64,000 bases of DNA from Pseudonocardia autotrophica (GCF_000717175.1 NZ_JNYD01000006.1:310001-374000); one strand, 5' to 3'; positions 15,982 through 24,437 are shown, counted from the first letter of the stretch. Translations and numbers: made by a program. The notes: generated by a model from the letters alone, not told the origin.

Positions 15982-17028
15982 TCAGCGGCCGAAGTGTCGC
16001 AGCACGAACGCCGTCATGGCGTCGTAGGCGAGCGGCGCGGTTCGCTCGAGGTTGACGTCGTGCCCGCCGCCGGGCACCACGAACGCTTCGGAGGTCGCCC
16101 CGGGGCCGAAGTAGCCCGCCTCCTGTGTCGCCAGCGCGTCGGCCGACGAGCAGTCCGACGCTCCCGCGGAGCAGAAGATGCTGTCCTCCGAACCGTTCAC
16201 GGTGAGGACCGGGACGTTGATCGCCGTGGACTCCGTGCGGGTGAGGAAGGTGGCGGCGGTCGCCAGCTCCAGGTCGTTGCCGGTGCCCTTCAACTCCTCG
16301 TCCAGCGCGACCACCGCCGGGTCCGCGTTGGGCAGGTGATAGAAAACCCCTCGGCTGCCCGGCCGGGTCGTCATGTAGCCGGGGTCCAGCCCGGCGTCGC
16401 GGTACTTCGGGTCGAGCGCGACGGGGACGGTGTTGGCGGCGACGTCCGTGGCGAGTGTGACGGCGTTGAGCTTGTGGCCCCCGCCAGTCGCGATCACCCC
16501 GTCGACGTCCTGGTAGCGACCGGCCTCGAGGTAGGCGGTCACGGAGCCGTAGCTGTGCCCGACCAGGACGACCTTCTCGAAGTGTCCTCCCAGGTCACCG
16601 CGGCGGACGGCCTGGATCACCTGGTGGACGGCGTCGGCGTGGTTGTCGTAGGTGAGCGTGGCGCTGAGCGGGTGTGACGAGTCGCCCGTGCCGATCCGGT
16701 CGATGTTGAGGGTGGCCTGTCCGGCCTCGCTCGCGTGCCGCACGTAGGAGTAGGTATCCGGCTCGTACGGCAGGTCCCAGTAGTACTGGCCGTAGGTGTA
16801 ACCGTGGACCAGTACCTGCACCACGGAGGCGTCCAGCGGGCCGCAGAGGGTACCCGCGACGTCGCCCGCGCCGCCGAGGATCGTGACCGGCACCCGGACC
16901 GTCCTGCAGGCGGCGGGGTGGTCGGTCTGGTCCGCGGCCGCCGCGGGCGCGAGCAGCGCAGTCGCCGCGACGGCGGCCGCTGCGGCGGCGAGTCCGGCGA
17001 CCAGCCTGGCACGTCGGGGGAAGGGCAT
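15982..17028 (-). CDS. secreted alpha/beta hydrolase (348 aa)
   Basis: The N terminus has Arg residues, a long Ala/Leu hydrophobic core and a probable signal-peptidase site near residue 32 (AAAA before DQTDHP), so export is expected. The hydrolase triad is visible: Ser in VGHSYGS, Asp in NGSEDSIF and His in PGGGHDVNLE, with VHGYTYG as oxyanion region. Four or more cysteines (ACRTV, LCGPL, FCSAGASDC) suit an exported, disulfide-bonded esterase or lipase. It is monocistronic on the minus strand, convergent with the preceding operon. The substrate is unknown. Confidence 0.9.
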   Translation of the reverse strand: MPFPRRARLVAGLAAAAAAVAATALLAPAAAADQTDHPAACRTVRVPVTILGGAGDVAGTLCGPLDASVVQVLVHGYTYGQYYWDLPYEPDTYSYVRHASEAGQATLNIDRIGTGDSSHPLSATLTYDNHADAVHQVIQAVRRGDLGGHFEKVVLVGHSYGSVTAYLEAGRYQDVDGVIATGGGHKLNAVTLATDVAANTVPVALDPKYRDAGLDPGYMTTRPGSRGVFYHLPNADPAVVALDEELKGTGNDLELATAATFLTRTESTAINVPVLTVNGSEDSIFCSAGASDCSSADALATQEAGYFGPGATSEAFVVPGGGHDVNLERTAPLAYDAMTAFVLRHFGR

Positions 17029-17119
17029 GAGGCTCCGTTCGACGGTGAACCGTGTCGTCTGGGTTTAACGAAGATTCGGTTCCGCGGTATCGTCCGTCGA
17101 TCGGGTGGCCGCATGCGAG

Positions 17120-17149
17120 GACCCCGCCCCCGGGCGAGGAGGCGGGGTC
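17120..17149 (-). terminator. terminator-like hairpin after the minus-strand SDR
   Basis: Arms GACCCCGCC (17120-17128) and GGCGGGGTC (17141-17149) pair perfectly over a 12-nt loop, 15 bp past the stop of the SDR at 17164. Confidence 0.55.
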
Positions 17150-17163
17150 GTGGGGCGGTCGCG

Positions 17164-17955
17164 TCAGATGGTGGGGGCGGGCACCAGCCCGGCCAGCACC
17201 GCTCCGGTGATGCCACCGTCAGCGATGAGGGTGGTGCCGTTGATCCACCGCGAGTCGCGCGAGGCGAGGAAGACGACGGCCGAGGCGATGTCCGCGGCCG
17301 TGGCGTGCCTGCCGAGGAACGCCTTCACACCGTCGAGCGTCTCCTTGCCCATGCTCTCCTCGAAGTCCGCCAGGATCGGCGTCTCGACGGGTCCCGGGAG
17401 CACCGCGTTGATCCGCAGCTCGTTCATCTCTCGCACGGCTCCGCCCATGGCCAGGGTGTACACCGTGGCCGCCTCCTTGGAGAAGTTGTAGGCGTTGCCC
17501 TGCTGAGGGTGCTCGGCGAACCACTTCTCCCCCTCGGCGAAGGACTCGGTCGCCACGACCTCCTTGAGGACGTCGAGACGCTGCGGCCAGCCGAAGCCCG
17601 CGGTGGAGGAGACCACGACGATGGAGCCGCCCTCGTTCAGCCGCTCGAACAGCGACTCGGTGAGGTGGCGCATGCCGAGGAAGTTCACCTTGAACACGAG
17701 GTCCGCCGGGGCGGTGCCGGGGATGCCCGCGACGTTGAGCAGGGCATCGAAGTTCCCGTCGATCTGCTCCAGCGCCGCGTCGATGCTCGCAGGGTCGGCG
17801 AGGTCCACCTTCACGTGCTGCTCGACCGGTGCCGTGGGCGTGTTGCGGTCGAGGCTCACCACGGTGGCGCCCGCGGCGACGAGCTGCCGCGCGACGGCGT
17901 CCCCGATGCCCGACGCGGTGCCCGTGACCAGGCAGCGCAGTCCCTGAACGTCCAT
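17164..17955 (-). CDS. short-chain dehydrogenase/reductase (263 aa)
   Basis: SDR with TGTASGIGDA, a Ser in VVVSSTAGFGW and YNFSK (Tyr-x-x-x-Lys) as active site. The layout, with a long insert before the tyrosine, recalls 3-alpha-hydroxysteroid dehydrogenase/carbonyl reductases; this is a weak likeness. ATG 17955 has GAGAGGA 5 nt upstream. The frame is open to 18009, but that end overlaps the promoter and operator (17992-18022), so the longer forms are unlikely. It is monocistronic, divergent from the FMO operon. Confidence 0.87.
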   Translation of the reverse strand: MDVQGLRCLVTGTASGIGDAVARQLVAAGATVVSLDRNTPTAPVEQHVKVDLADPASIDAALEQIDGNFDALLNVAGIPGTAPADLVFKVNFLGMRHLTESLFERLNEGGSIVVVSSTAGFGWPQRLDVLKEVVATESFAEGEKWFAEHPQQGNAYNFSKEAATVYTLAMGGAVREMNELRINAVLPGPVETPILADFEESMGKETLDGVKAFLGRHATAADIASAVVFLASRDSRWINGTTLIADGGITGAVLAGLVPAPTI

Positions 17956-17991
17956 GTGGGTCCTCTCGATGTCGTCCATGACTCTCGCAAT

Positions 17992-18022
17992 TGAAAGTAG
18001 ATTAAACACGCCGAGTGGTCAA
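17992..18022 (-). promoter_or_regulatory. promoter with TTAAT-type operator for the SDR at 17164
   Basis: Read on the minus strand, TTGACC (18017-18022), a 17-nt spacer and TACTTT (17994-17999) make a good promoter. The 14-mer 17992-18005 matches the palindrome TTAATCTAGATTAA at 11 of 14 positions and covers the -10. Confidence 0.55.
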
Positions 18023-18084
18023 ACGCGGACCGGTCTCCCGGACGACTCGCTGTCGCGGACCGACTCGACGCCTGTCGGAGCGGT

Positions 18085-18112
18085 TTGACACCTGTCGAGT
18101 CAAGCTTCTAAT
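18085..18112 (+). promoter_or_regulatory. strong promoter and inverted repeat for the FMO operon
   Basis: TTGACA (18085-18090), a 16-nt spacer and TCTAAT (18107-18112) match consensus at 11 of 12 positions. TTGAC at 18085-18089 and GTCAA at 18099-18103 form an inverted repeat over the -35 and spacer, a candidate operator for the TetR protein encoded in the same operon. The start codon is at 18169. Confidence 0.6.
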
Positions 18113-18168
18113 GTCGCTTCGACACGTCAGCCAGGTCACACTTTCGCGCACTGTCGCACGGAGTACTC

Positions 18169-19539
18169 ATGACGCATTCCACCCCGCACGTCGCCGTGAT
18201 CGGCGCCGGCATCAGCGGGCTCACCACCGGCAAGATGCTCGGCGACTACGGCGTCGAGTACGACTGCTTCGAGAGCTCGGACCGCATCGGTGGCAACTGG
18301 GCCTTCGGCAACCCGAACGGCCACTCCAGCGCCTACCGGTCCCTACACATCGACACGTCGAAGGAGCGGTTGTCCTTCAAGGACTTCCCGATGCCGGCGT
18401 CGTACCCGGACTTCCCGCACCACAGCCACATCAAGCGCTACCTCGACAGCTACGCCGAGGCGTTCGGCCTGCTCGAGAGGATCCACTTCCGCAACGGTGT
18501 CGAGCACGCCGAGCGACTGCCGGGCGGCGGGTGGGAGCTGCGGACGCAGGACGGCGAGCTCTGCCGCTACGACGCGCTCGTCGTGGCCAACGGTCACCAC
18601 TGGGACCCCCGGTTCCCGGACTTCCCGGGCGAGTTCACCGGCGAGTCGATCCACTCGCACCACTACGTCGACCCGAGCCACCCGCTGGACCTGCACGACA
18701 AGCGGATCCTGGTCGTCGGGATCGGCAACTCGGCCGCGGACGTGGTCAGCGAGCTGTCGCAGCGTTCGCACCGCAACACCGTGGTGATGTCCACCCGCTC
18801 CGGTGCCTGGGTGGTGCCCAAGTACATGTTCGGGATGCCGGGAGACCGGCTCGCCCGCACCATCCCGCAGATCCCCGGTCGCTTCCAGCGGGCACTCGTC
18901 CGCAAGCTCCCGATCCTCATATCGGGCAAGCCGGAGCACTACGGCCTGCCACGGCCGAACCACAACTTCCTCGAGGCCCACCCGACGATGTCGAGCGAGC
19001 TGCTGCTGCGCCTCGGATCGGGGGACGCCACCGTGAAGCCGAACGTCGAGCGGCTCGACGGGCGGACGGTGCACTTTGTCGACGGCACCTCGGCGGACTT
19101 CGACGCGATCGTCTACGCCACCGGGTACAACATCAGCTTCCCGTTCTTCGATCCGGAGTTCCTCTCCGCGCCCGACAACCGGCTCTCGCTCTACAAGCGG
19201 ATCCTCCGTCCGGACCTCGACGACCTCGCCTTCGTCGGATTCGCCCAAGCCCTGCCCACGCTGTTCCCGTTCGTGGAGTGCCAGGCCCGCTTGGTGGCGG
19301 CCTACTTCGCGGGCACCTACCGGCCCCCAGCGCCCGCGGAGATGGAGCGGGTCATCGTCGAGGAGGAGCGCCGCTACACCGGGCACTTCGCCGACCGGCC
19401 GCGCCACACCCAGCAGGTCGACTACTTCGTCTACGAGCACGACATGCGGACGAAGGAACTCGCGGCGGGGCTCGACCGCGTCCGCCGCGAAGGACCGGTC
19501 CGGCTCGCCGGGCGGGCGAGCGCACTCCAGGACGCATAG
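18169..19539 (+). CDS. flavin-containing monooxygenase (456 aa)
   Basis: Class B flavoprotein monooxygenase. The FAD motif is GAGISG (12-17) and the NADPH motif GIGNSAAD (184-191). The FMO fingerprint FTGESIHSHHY (from 156) has Tyr at its end rather than the Trp-Pro/Asp of Baeyer-Villiger enzymes. N- or S-oxidation or hydroxylation, or an atypical Baeyer-Villiger reaction, is possible. The length is normal. It is the first gene of a six-gene operon: FMO, TetR, hydrolase, APH-like kinase, LLM, alcohol dehydrogenase. GTG 18160 is an alternative start but ATG 18169 fits family N termini. Confidence 0.92.
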   Translation: MTHSTPHVAVIGAGISGLTTGKMLGDYGVEYDCFESSDRIGGNWAFGNPNGHSSAYRSLHIDTSKERLSFKDFPMPASYPDFPHHSHIKRYLDSYAEAFGLLERIHFRNGVEHAERLPGGGWELRTQDGELCRYDALVVANGHHWDPRFPDFPGEFTGESIHSHHYVDPSHPLDLHDKRILVVGIGNSAADVVSELSQRSHRNTVVMSTRSGAWVVPKYMFGMPGDRLARTIPQIPGRFQRALVRKLPILISGKPEHYGLPRPNHNFLEAHPTMSSELLLRLGSGDATVKPNVERLDGRTVHFVDGTSADFDAIVYATGYNISFPFFDPEFLSAPDNRLSLYKRILRPDLDDLAFVGFAQALPTLFPFVECQARLVAAYFAGTYRPPAPAEMERVIVEEERRYTGHFADRPRHTQQVDYFVYEHDMRTKELAAGLDRVRREGPVRLAGRASALQDA

Positions 19540-19541
19540 CG

Positions 19542-20189
19542 GTGGGTGACGTCAGCCCGCTCCCGCGCCTGCCGGAGCGACGCCGCCGCTCCGTGGGCGA
19601 GGAGCGCCGGGCGCTGATCCTCGGTGCCACCGAGGAGCTGCTGCGTGAGCGGTCGCTTGCGGAGATCTCGGTCGGCGACATCGCCTCCGCCGCCGGGGTG
19701 GCCCGTTCCGGCTTCTACTTCTACTTCGCCAGCAAGGGCGCCGTGGTCACGGCGCTGCTCGCCGACGTCTTCGGCGAGATGGCCGCGGGTGCGATCGACC
19801 TGCTCGCGGCCGCGGAGGACCCCCGCGAAGCCGTGCGGCAGGCGTTGCGCCACACCTGGGAGTCCTGGCGGGACCACCAGGGCCTCGTGCTCGCGATGCT
19901 CGACGCGCGCGGCACCGATCCGGCCGTCCGCGAGCTGTGGGACGCCTGGATCGATCGCTTCGTGGCGCCGGTCGCGGTGCTCGTGGAGGGCCACCGGCAG
20001 GCCGGGATGGCCCCCGCGGGGGTGGCCGCCGCGGATCTCGTGGCCGTGCTGCTGGCGGCCAACGAACGCACCTTCGAACGACTCAGCCGCTCCGGCGCGA
20101 GTCCCACCCTCATCGACGACGCCCTGGAGGCGCTCGTCGCCGTGTGGACCGCCGCGCTGTACGGCCCGACGACGGGACCGATCTCGTGA
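19542..20189 (+). CDS. TetR family transcriptional regulator (215 aa)
   Basis: The N-terminal helix-turn-helix is clear: ILGATEELLRERSLAEISVG, then DIASAAGVARSGFYFYFASK. The C-terminal helical ligand domain resembles the EthR-like group (WESWRDHQGLVLAMLD). GTG 19542 lies 2 bp after the FMO stop and gives a usual TetR length. The frame is open back to 18015, but that part is a shadow of the FMO gene. EthR-type regulators commonly control an adjacent FMO, so this one probably represses its own operon at 18085-18112. Confidence 0.9.
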   Translation: MGDVSPLPRLPERRRRSVGEERRALILGATEELLRERSLAEISVGDIASAAGVARSGFYFYFASKGAVVTALLADVFGEMAAGAIDLLAAAEDPREAVRQALRHTWESWRDHQGLVLAMLDARGTDPAVRELWDAWIDRFVAPVAVLVEGHRQAGMAPAGVAAADLVAVLLAANERTFERLSRSGASPTLIDDALEALVAVWTAALYGPTTGPIS

Positions 20190-21112
20190 CACGCACCGAC
20201 CTCACCTTCACCTCCCACGGCTCCCCCGTCGCGGCGTGGCGCTACACCGCGGACGACGACGGGTTCGCCGGCCCGGCCGGGCGCCCGTGCGTCGTCATGG
20301 CGCACGGCTTCGGGGCGACCCGGGACGCCGGCCTGGAGGGCTTCGCCGAGGAACTGGCCGCGGCGGGCCTGGACGCCCTGGTGTTCGACTATCGCGGGTT
20401 CGGCGCCAGCGGGGGCGACCGACGTCAGGTCGCGGACGTGCCGGGGCAGCTCCACGACTACCGCGCCGCCGTCGCGTTCGCCCGAGGGCTCGACGGCGTC
20501 GACCCGGACCGGATCGTGCTCTGGGGCGTCTCCTTCTCCGGCGGCCACGTGTTCGCGCTCGCCGCCGAGGACTCGCGGATCGCGGCAACGGTCGCCATGA
20601 CCCCTGCCTCCGACGGCGCCGCCGCCGCGCTGGCCATCGTCAAGCGTGAGGGCGTGCCGGGGGCGTTGCGCAGCACGGTGGCCGGGCTGAGGGACGTCCT
20701 GTCCACCCGGCTCGGGCGCGGGCCGGTCCTGGTTCCGCTTGCCGCGATGCCCGGCGAGCTCGCCGCCCTGAACGCTCCCGGCGCTTACGAGGCCTACACG
20801 GGGATCGCGGGCGAGACCTGGCGCAACGAGGTCGCGGCCCGCGCCTTCCTGCAGCTGCCGCTGTACCGGCCCGGTCGGGCAGCCCGGCGGATCGACGGCC
20901 CGATCCTGGTCCAGATCGCCGATCTCGACCAGAGCGCCCCACCCGCGGCGGCGGCGGCCGCGGCCGCGCGGGCCCCGCGGTCCGAGGTCCGGCACTACCC
21001 GTGCGACCACTTCGACATCTACCCGGGCCGCCCCTGGCACGCCGCGGCCGTGGCCCACCAGCTCGGCTTCCTGCGCCGTCATCTCGCCGTGCGGGACGCC
21101 GTCACCGCCTGA
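20186..21112 (+). CDS. alpha/beta hydrolase (308 aa)
   Basis: Intracellular hydrolase with VVMAHGFGATRD as oxyanion region and GVSFSGGH as nucleophile elbow (Gly-Val-Ser-Phe-Ser). The acid Asp is in QIADLDQSAP and the His in YPCDHFDIY. This pattern matches the YcjY-like hydrolase/acyltransferase group. GTG 20186 overlaps the TetR stop by 4 bp. After a flavin monooxygenase, an esterase or lactonase would hydrolyse an ester product if the FMO has Baeyer-Villiger activity; this is inference from order only. Confidence 0.88.
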   Translation: MTRTDLTFTSHGSPVAAWRYTADDDGFAGPAGRPCVVMAHGFGATRDAGLEGFAEELAAAGLDALVFDYRGFGASGGDRRQVADVPGQLHDYRAAVAFARGLDGVDPDRIVLWGVSFSGGHVFALAAEDSRIAATVAMTPASDGAAAALAIVKREGVPGALRSTVAGLRDVLSTRLGRGPVLVPLAAMPGELAALNAPGAYEAYTGIAGETWRNEVAARAFLQLPLYRPGRAARRIDGPILVQIADLDQSAPPAAAAAAAARAPRSEVRHYPCDHFDIYPGRPWHAAAVAHQLGFLRRHLAVRDAVTA

Positions 21113-21147
21113 CCGACGTTCCCCGTCACCGCCGACGAAGGAGAACC

Positions 21148-22242
21148 ATGTCCGCATCCACCACCGTCATCGCCACCGCGGCCGACATCACGCCGGCCTG
21201 GCTCACCCAGGTGCTCGGTGACTCGCCCCGGATCACGGGCGACGCTAGGGTCGCCGATGTCGTCGCGACGCGCATCGGGACCGGGCAGCTCGGCACCACC
21301 TACCTGCTGGAGGTGACCTACGCGGACGGTGGTGTCGGCAAGCCTGCCCGGATGGTCGCGAAGCTGCCGGCACTCGACCCGGCGAACCGCGCGCTCGCGG
21401 CGTCGTTGGCCTGCTACAGCCGCGAGGTCGCCTTCTACTCGAACCTCGCGGGCACGCTCCCCATCCGGACCCCGGAGTGCTACCACGCGTCGGTGTCCGC
21501 CGACGGGCAGGACTTCTGCCTGCTGCTCGAAGATCTCACGCCCGCCGCGGAGGTGACCCAGGTCGAGGGCTGCGACCTCGCCCACGCCCGGGCCGCACTG
21601 GAGCAGGCGGCCGCGCTGCACGCCGGGTCCTGGAGGGACCCCGCGCTGGCCGAGCAGGAGTGGCTGCTGAGCGCGCTGCCCGTCTGGCAGCAGATGTCCG
21701 CGGCGCTCCCGCAGGCGCAGGTGGCCTTCCGCGAGCGCTACGCCGGCCTGCTCGACGACACGACGATCGAGGTCGCGGAGTCGGTGGCCGGAGGAGCCGC
21801 CGCGCGCTGGGTCGAGCAGCTGACCGAGCCCCGTTGCCTGTGGCACAGCGACTTCCGGCTGGACAACCTGCTCTTCGACGCCTCCGGTGGCCGGGTCCCG
21901 GTCGCCGTCGTCGACTGGCAGAGCGTGGCGCTGGCGTCCGGGCCGGTGGACGCGAGCTACTTCATCGGGGCGGGCCTGCCCACCGAGGTCCGGCGCGAGC
22001 ACGAGGAGGAGCTGCTCCGCGGCTACCACGACGCGCTTGTCCGCGGAGGGGTCACGGACTACTCGTGGGAGCAGTGCCTCGCCGAGTACCGCGTGAACTC
22101 GCTCGCCGGGTTCGTCATCTCGGTCGTGGTGTCGATCGGCACCGAGCGCTCCCCGGAGGGCGACGCGTTGTTCACCACGATGGCCGCACGGCACGCCGCG
22201 CACATCAAGGACTGCGGCGCGGTCGCGCTGCTGGAGGGTTGA
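21148..22242 (+). CDS. APH/CHK-like phosphotransferase (364 aa)
   Basis: Protein-kinase-fold small-molecule kinase of the aminoglycoside-phosphotransferase clan. The catalytic loop is LWHSDFRLDNLLF, that is His-x-Asp-x4-Asn with Ser instead of the usual Gly. The metal site is VVDWQS. An N-terminal lobe lysine is in RMVAKLPAL. In catabolic operons, relatives phosphorylate hydroxyacyl-CoAs (LvaA; the APH domain of ACAD11), so it may act on a 4-hydroxy or tertiary-hydroxy acyl-CoA rather than an antibiotic. GAAGGAGAA precedes ATG 21148. The stop overlaps the next ATG by 1 bp. Confidence 0.88.
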   Translation: MSASTTVIATAADITPAWLTQVLGDSPRITGDARVADVVATRIGTGQLGTTYLLEVTYADGGVGKPARMVAKLPALDPANRALAASLACYSREVAFYSNLAGTLPIRTPECYHASVSADGQDFCLLLEDLTPAAEVTQVEGCDLAHARAALEQAAALHAGSWRDPALAEQEWLLSALPVWQQMSAALPQAQVAFRERYAGLLDDTTIEVAESVAGGAAARWVEQLTEPRCLWHSDFRLDNLLFDASGGRVPVAVVDWQSVALASGPVDASYFIGAGLPTEVRREHEEELLRGYHDALVRGGVTDYSWEQCLAEYRVNSLAGFVISVVVSIGTERSPEGDALFTTMAARHAAHIKDCGAVALLEG

Positions 22243-23309
22243 TGGTCACCGCGAACCAGCCCATGCTCGCCGAGCTGGGCTTCTACACCCTGGCCGGGCA
22301 CGCCGAGTCCCCCCGCGATCTCGTGCACGAGGTGCGCCGGGCCGAGGAGATCGGCCTCGGTGCCGCGTTCATCTCCGAACGGTGGAACGTCAAGGAGGCC
22401 GCCGTGCTCTCGGGCGCGGCGGGCGCGGTGTCCGAGCACATCAAGATCGCCACCGCGGCCACCAACCACTCGACGCGCCACCCGGTCATCACGGGCAGCT
22501 ACGCCACGACGATGCACCGGATGACCGGCGGCCGGTTCACCCTCGGCCTCGGGCGAGGGATCAAGCCGCTGATGGGCATGCTCGGCCTCGCGCCCGCCAC
22601 CATCGCCGAGATGGAGGACTTCGCCGGCATCATGCGCCGGTTGTGGAAGGGCGAGACGATCCTCGGCCACGACGGCCCCGCCGGTCATTACGACATGCTG
22701 CGGCTGCTCGACTCGAGCTTCGACGAGGACATCCCGCTCGGAATTACCGCGTGGGGGCCGAAGACGTGCGCGTTGGCGGGTCGGGCCTTCGACCAGGTCG
22801 TGCTGCACACCTTCTTCACCGACGCCGCCGTCGAGCGCTGCGCCGCGGACGTCCGGCGGGCGGCCGAACAGGCCGGGCGGGACCCGGACGCCATCGAGAT
22901 CTGGTCGGTCTACGCGACGATCTGCGGCGACGTCGCCCCCGAGGTGCTGCTGAAGAAGGTGACCGCCCGACTGGCCACCTACCTGCAGGCCCCCGGGTAC
23001 GGCGAGGGCCTGGTCGCCGCGAACGAGTGGGACCCGGCGGTGTTGGCCCGGTTCCGGACCGACCCCGTCGTTAGCGGTTTCGGCCACCAGGTCATCGACC
23101 AGGTCGCCACGGCCGAGCAGCTGGAGCACATCGCCGGGCTGCTCCCGGAGGAGTGGACCGCCCCCGCCGCGTACGGCACGCCCGAGCAGTGCGCTCGTGC
23201 GGTCCGGGCGCAGCTCGACCACGGGGCGACCGGCGTGATCATGCACGGCGCGACACCGGACGAGCTCGCTCCGGTCGTCGACGCCTACCGGAAGGTGGTG
23301 GCGGGGTGA
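22242..23309 (+). CDS. LLM-class F420-dependent oxidoreductase (355 aa)
   Basis: Luciferase-like TIM barrel. The N-terminal ELGFYTLAGHAESPRDLV and AAFISERWNVKEA blocks and the FTLGLGRGIKPLMGMLGL stretch fit the F420-dependent branch resembling the MSMEG_2249 family (TIGR03857, from memory). It would transfer hydride between F420 and a pathway alcohol/ketone or enone. It is coupled to the kinase by TGATG and to the alcohol dehydrogenase by a 4-bp overlap. F420 dependence is inferred from family, not proved by a residue. Confidence 0.88.
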   Translation: MVTANQPMLAELGFYTLAGHAESPRDLVHEVRRAEEIGLGAAFISERWNVKEAAVLSGAAGAVSEHIKIATAATNHSTRHPVITGSYATTMHRMTGGRFTLGLGRGIKPLMGMLGLAPATIAEMEDFAGIMRRLWKGETILGHDGPAGHYDMLRLLDSSFDEDIPLGITAWGPKTCALAGRAFDQVVLHTFFTDAAVERCAADVRRAAEQAGRDPDAIEIWSVYATICGDVAPEVLLKKVTARLATYLQAPGYGEGLVAANEWDPAVLARFRTDPVVSGFGHQVIDQVATAEQLEHIAGLLPEEWTAPAAYGTPEQCARAVRAQLDHGATGVIMHGATPDELAPVVDAYRKVVAG

Positions 23310-24352
23310 AGGCCGTGCGGCTGGTCGCACCGACCGTCGTCGAGGTCACCGACGTCCCGGTACCCGAGATCGGGCCCGGCGACGTCCTCGTGCGGGTCGG
23401 CGGGGCCGGGCTCTGTCACTCCGACGTCCATGCGGCCCACATGCCGGAGCTGCCCTTCCCGACGCCGCTGACCCTGGGCCACGAGATCGCGGGCACCGTC
23501 GCCGCGCTCGGTTCGGGCGTCGACCCGGCGGCGGGGATCGGCGAGGGCACCGCGGTCGTGGTGCACCTGTGCTGGTCCTGCGGGGTGTGCCGCGCCTGTG
23601 CGGCGGGTGAGGACAACGTCTGCGAGGCGGCGGGGCGGATGGCTCAGCCGCTCTGTCCCGGGCTCGGCCCGGACGGCGGCATGGCCGAGTACGTCCGGGT
23701 GCCGGCGAGGCACGTCGTGCCGATCGGCGACCTCGACCCCGTGCTGGCGGCCCCGCTGGCCGACGCCGGGATGACCCCGATGCACGCGATCCGCAGCGCG
23801 CAGGACCGGCTCGGCTCGGACGCGACCGCCCTGGTGATCGGCGTCGGCGGCCTCGGGCACGTCGCCGTGCAGATTCTGCGGGCCACCACCGCGGCGCGGA
23901 TCGTCGCGGTAGACGTCCGCGAGGACCGGCTCGAGGCGGCCGTGCGGCACGGGGCGGACATCGCGCTCCTCGCCGACGAAGCCCTCGAGGCGGTCCTCGG
24001 GCTGACCGCCGGGCGCGGCGCCGACACCGTCCTCGACTTCGCGGGCAGCCAGTCGTCGGTCGACCTCGCCGTCGAGGCGGTGGCGCCGAACGGGGCGTAT
24101 CGCCTGGTCGGCATCCTCGGTGGGGCGCCGCGCATCGTCGCCGCGCCGTCGCTGGGCACGGGCTGGCCGTGGGGCGCGTCGCTGCGGCGCACCTACGGGG
24201 GCACGCGATCGGACCTCATCGCGACGGTGGCACTGGCGCAGCGCGGCCGGATCTCGGTCGACGTGGAGCGGTACCCGTTGACCGAGGGGCCCGCCGCCCT
24301 GGCGCGGCTAGAGGCGGGGGAGGTCGCGGGCCGGGCGGTCCTCGTGCCCTGA
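23306..24352 (+). CDS. zinc-dependent alcohol dehydrogenase (348 aa)
   Basis: Medium-chain dehydrogenase. The catalytic zinc ligands are Cys37 (GLCHSD) and His59-Glu60 (GHE). A complete structural-zinc set is Cys92, Cys95, Cys98 and Cys106. The Rossmann motif is GVGGLGHVA, and VDVREDR after the second strand supports NAD preference. GTG 23306 overlaps the LLM gene by 4 bp. It is the last gene of the FMO operon, 85 bp before the next LLM gene, which has its own operator. Confidence 0.93.
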   Translation: MKAVRLVAPTVVEVTDVPVPEIGPGDVLVRVGGAGLCHSDVHAAHMPELPFPTPLTLGHEIAGTVAALGSGVDPAAGIGEGTAVVVHLCWSCGVCRACAAGEDNVCEAAGRMAQPLCPGLGPDGGMAEYVRVPARHVVPIGDLDPVLAAPLADAGMTPMHAIRSAQDRLGSDATALVIGVGGLGHVAVQILRATTAARIVAVDVREDRLEAAVRHGADIALLADEALEAVLGLTAGRGADTVLDFAGSQSSVDLAVEAVAPNGAYRLVGILGGAPRIVAAPSLGTGWPWGASLRRTYGGTRSDLIATVALAQRGRISVDVERYPLTEGPAALARLEAGEVAGRAVLVP

Positions 24353-24387
24353 CCGGCCTGCGCGGCGGTGTCGACAACCTTCCCGTC

Positions 24388-24422
24388 TTTTCGATCCCAT
24401 GATAGAAACGAAGGATCGAAAA
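24388..24422 (+). promoter_or_regulatory. long inverted repeat (operator) upstream of the second LLM gene
   Basis: TTTTCGATCC (24388-24397) and GGATCGAAAA (24413-24422) are perfect 10-bp arms over a 15-nt spacer. The repeat ends 3 nt before the ribosome site GGGGAGG (24425-24431). It could be an operator with two helical-turn-spaced half sites or a 5'-leader stem that hides the ribosome site. Confidence 0.6.
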
Positions 24423-24437
24423 TCGGGGAGGTCAGTC

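Noticed and set aside
18015..20189. A 724-residue open frame that would join an unknown protein to a TetR domain
   Set aside because: Its first two thirds are a low-complexity Arg/Pro-rich shadow of the FMO gene in another frame. Only the part from 19542 is TetR-like, and it has its own GTG 2 bp after the FMO stop.
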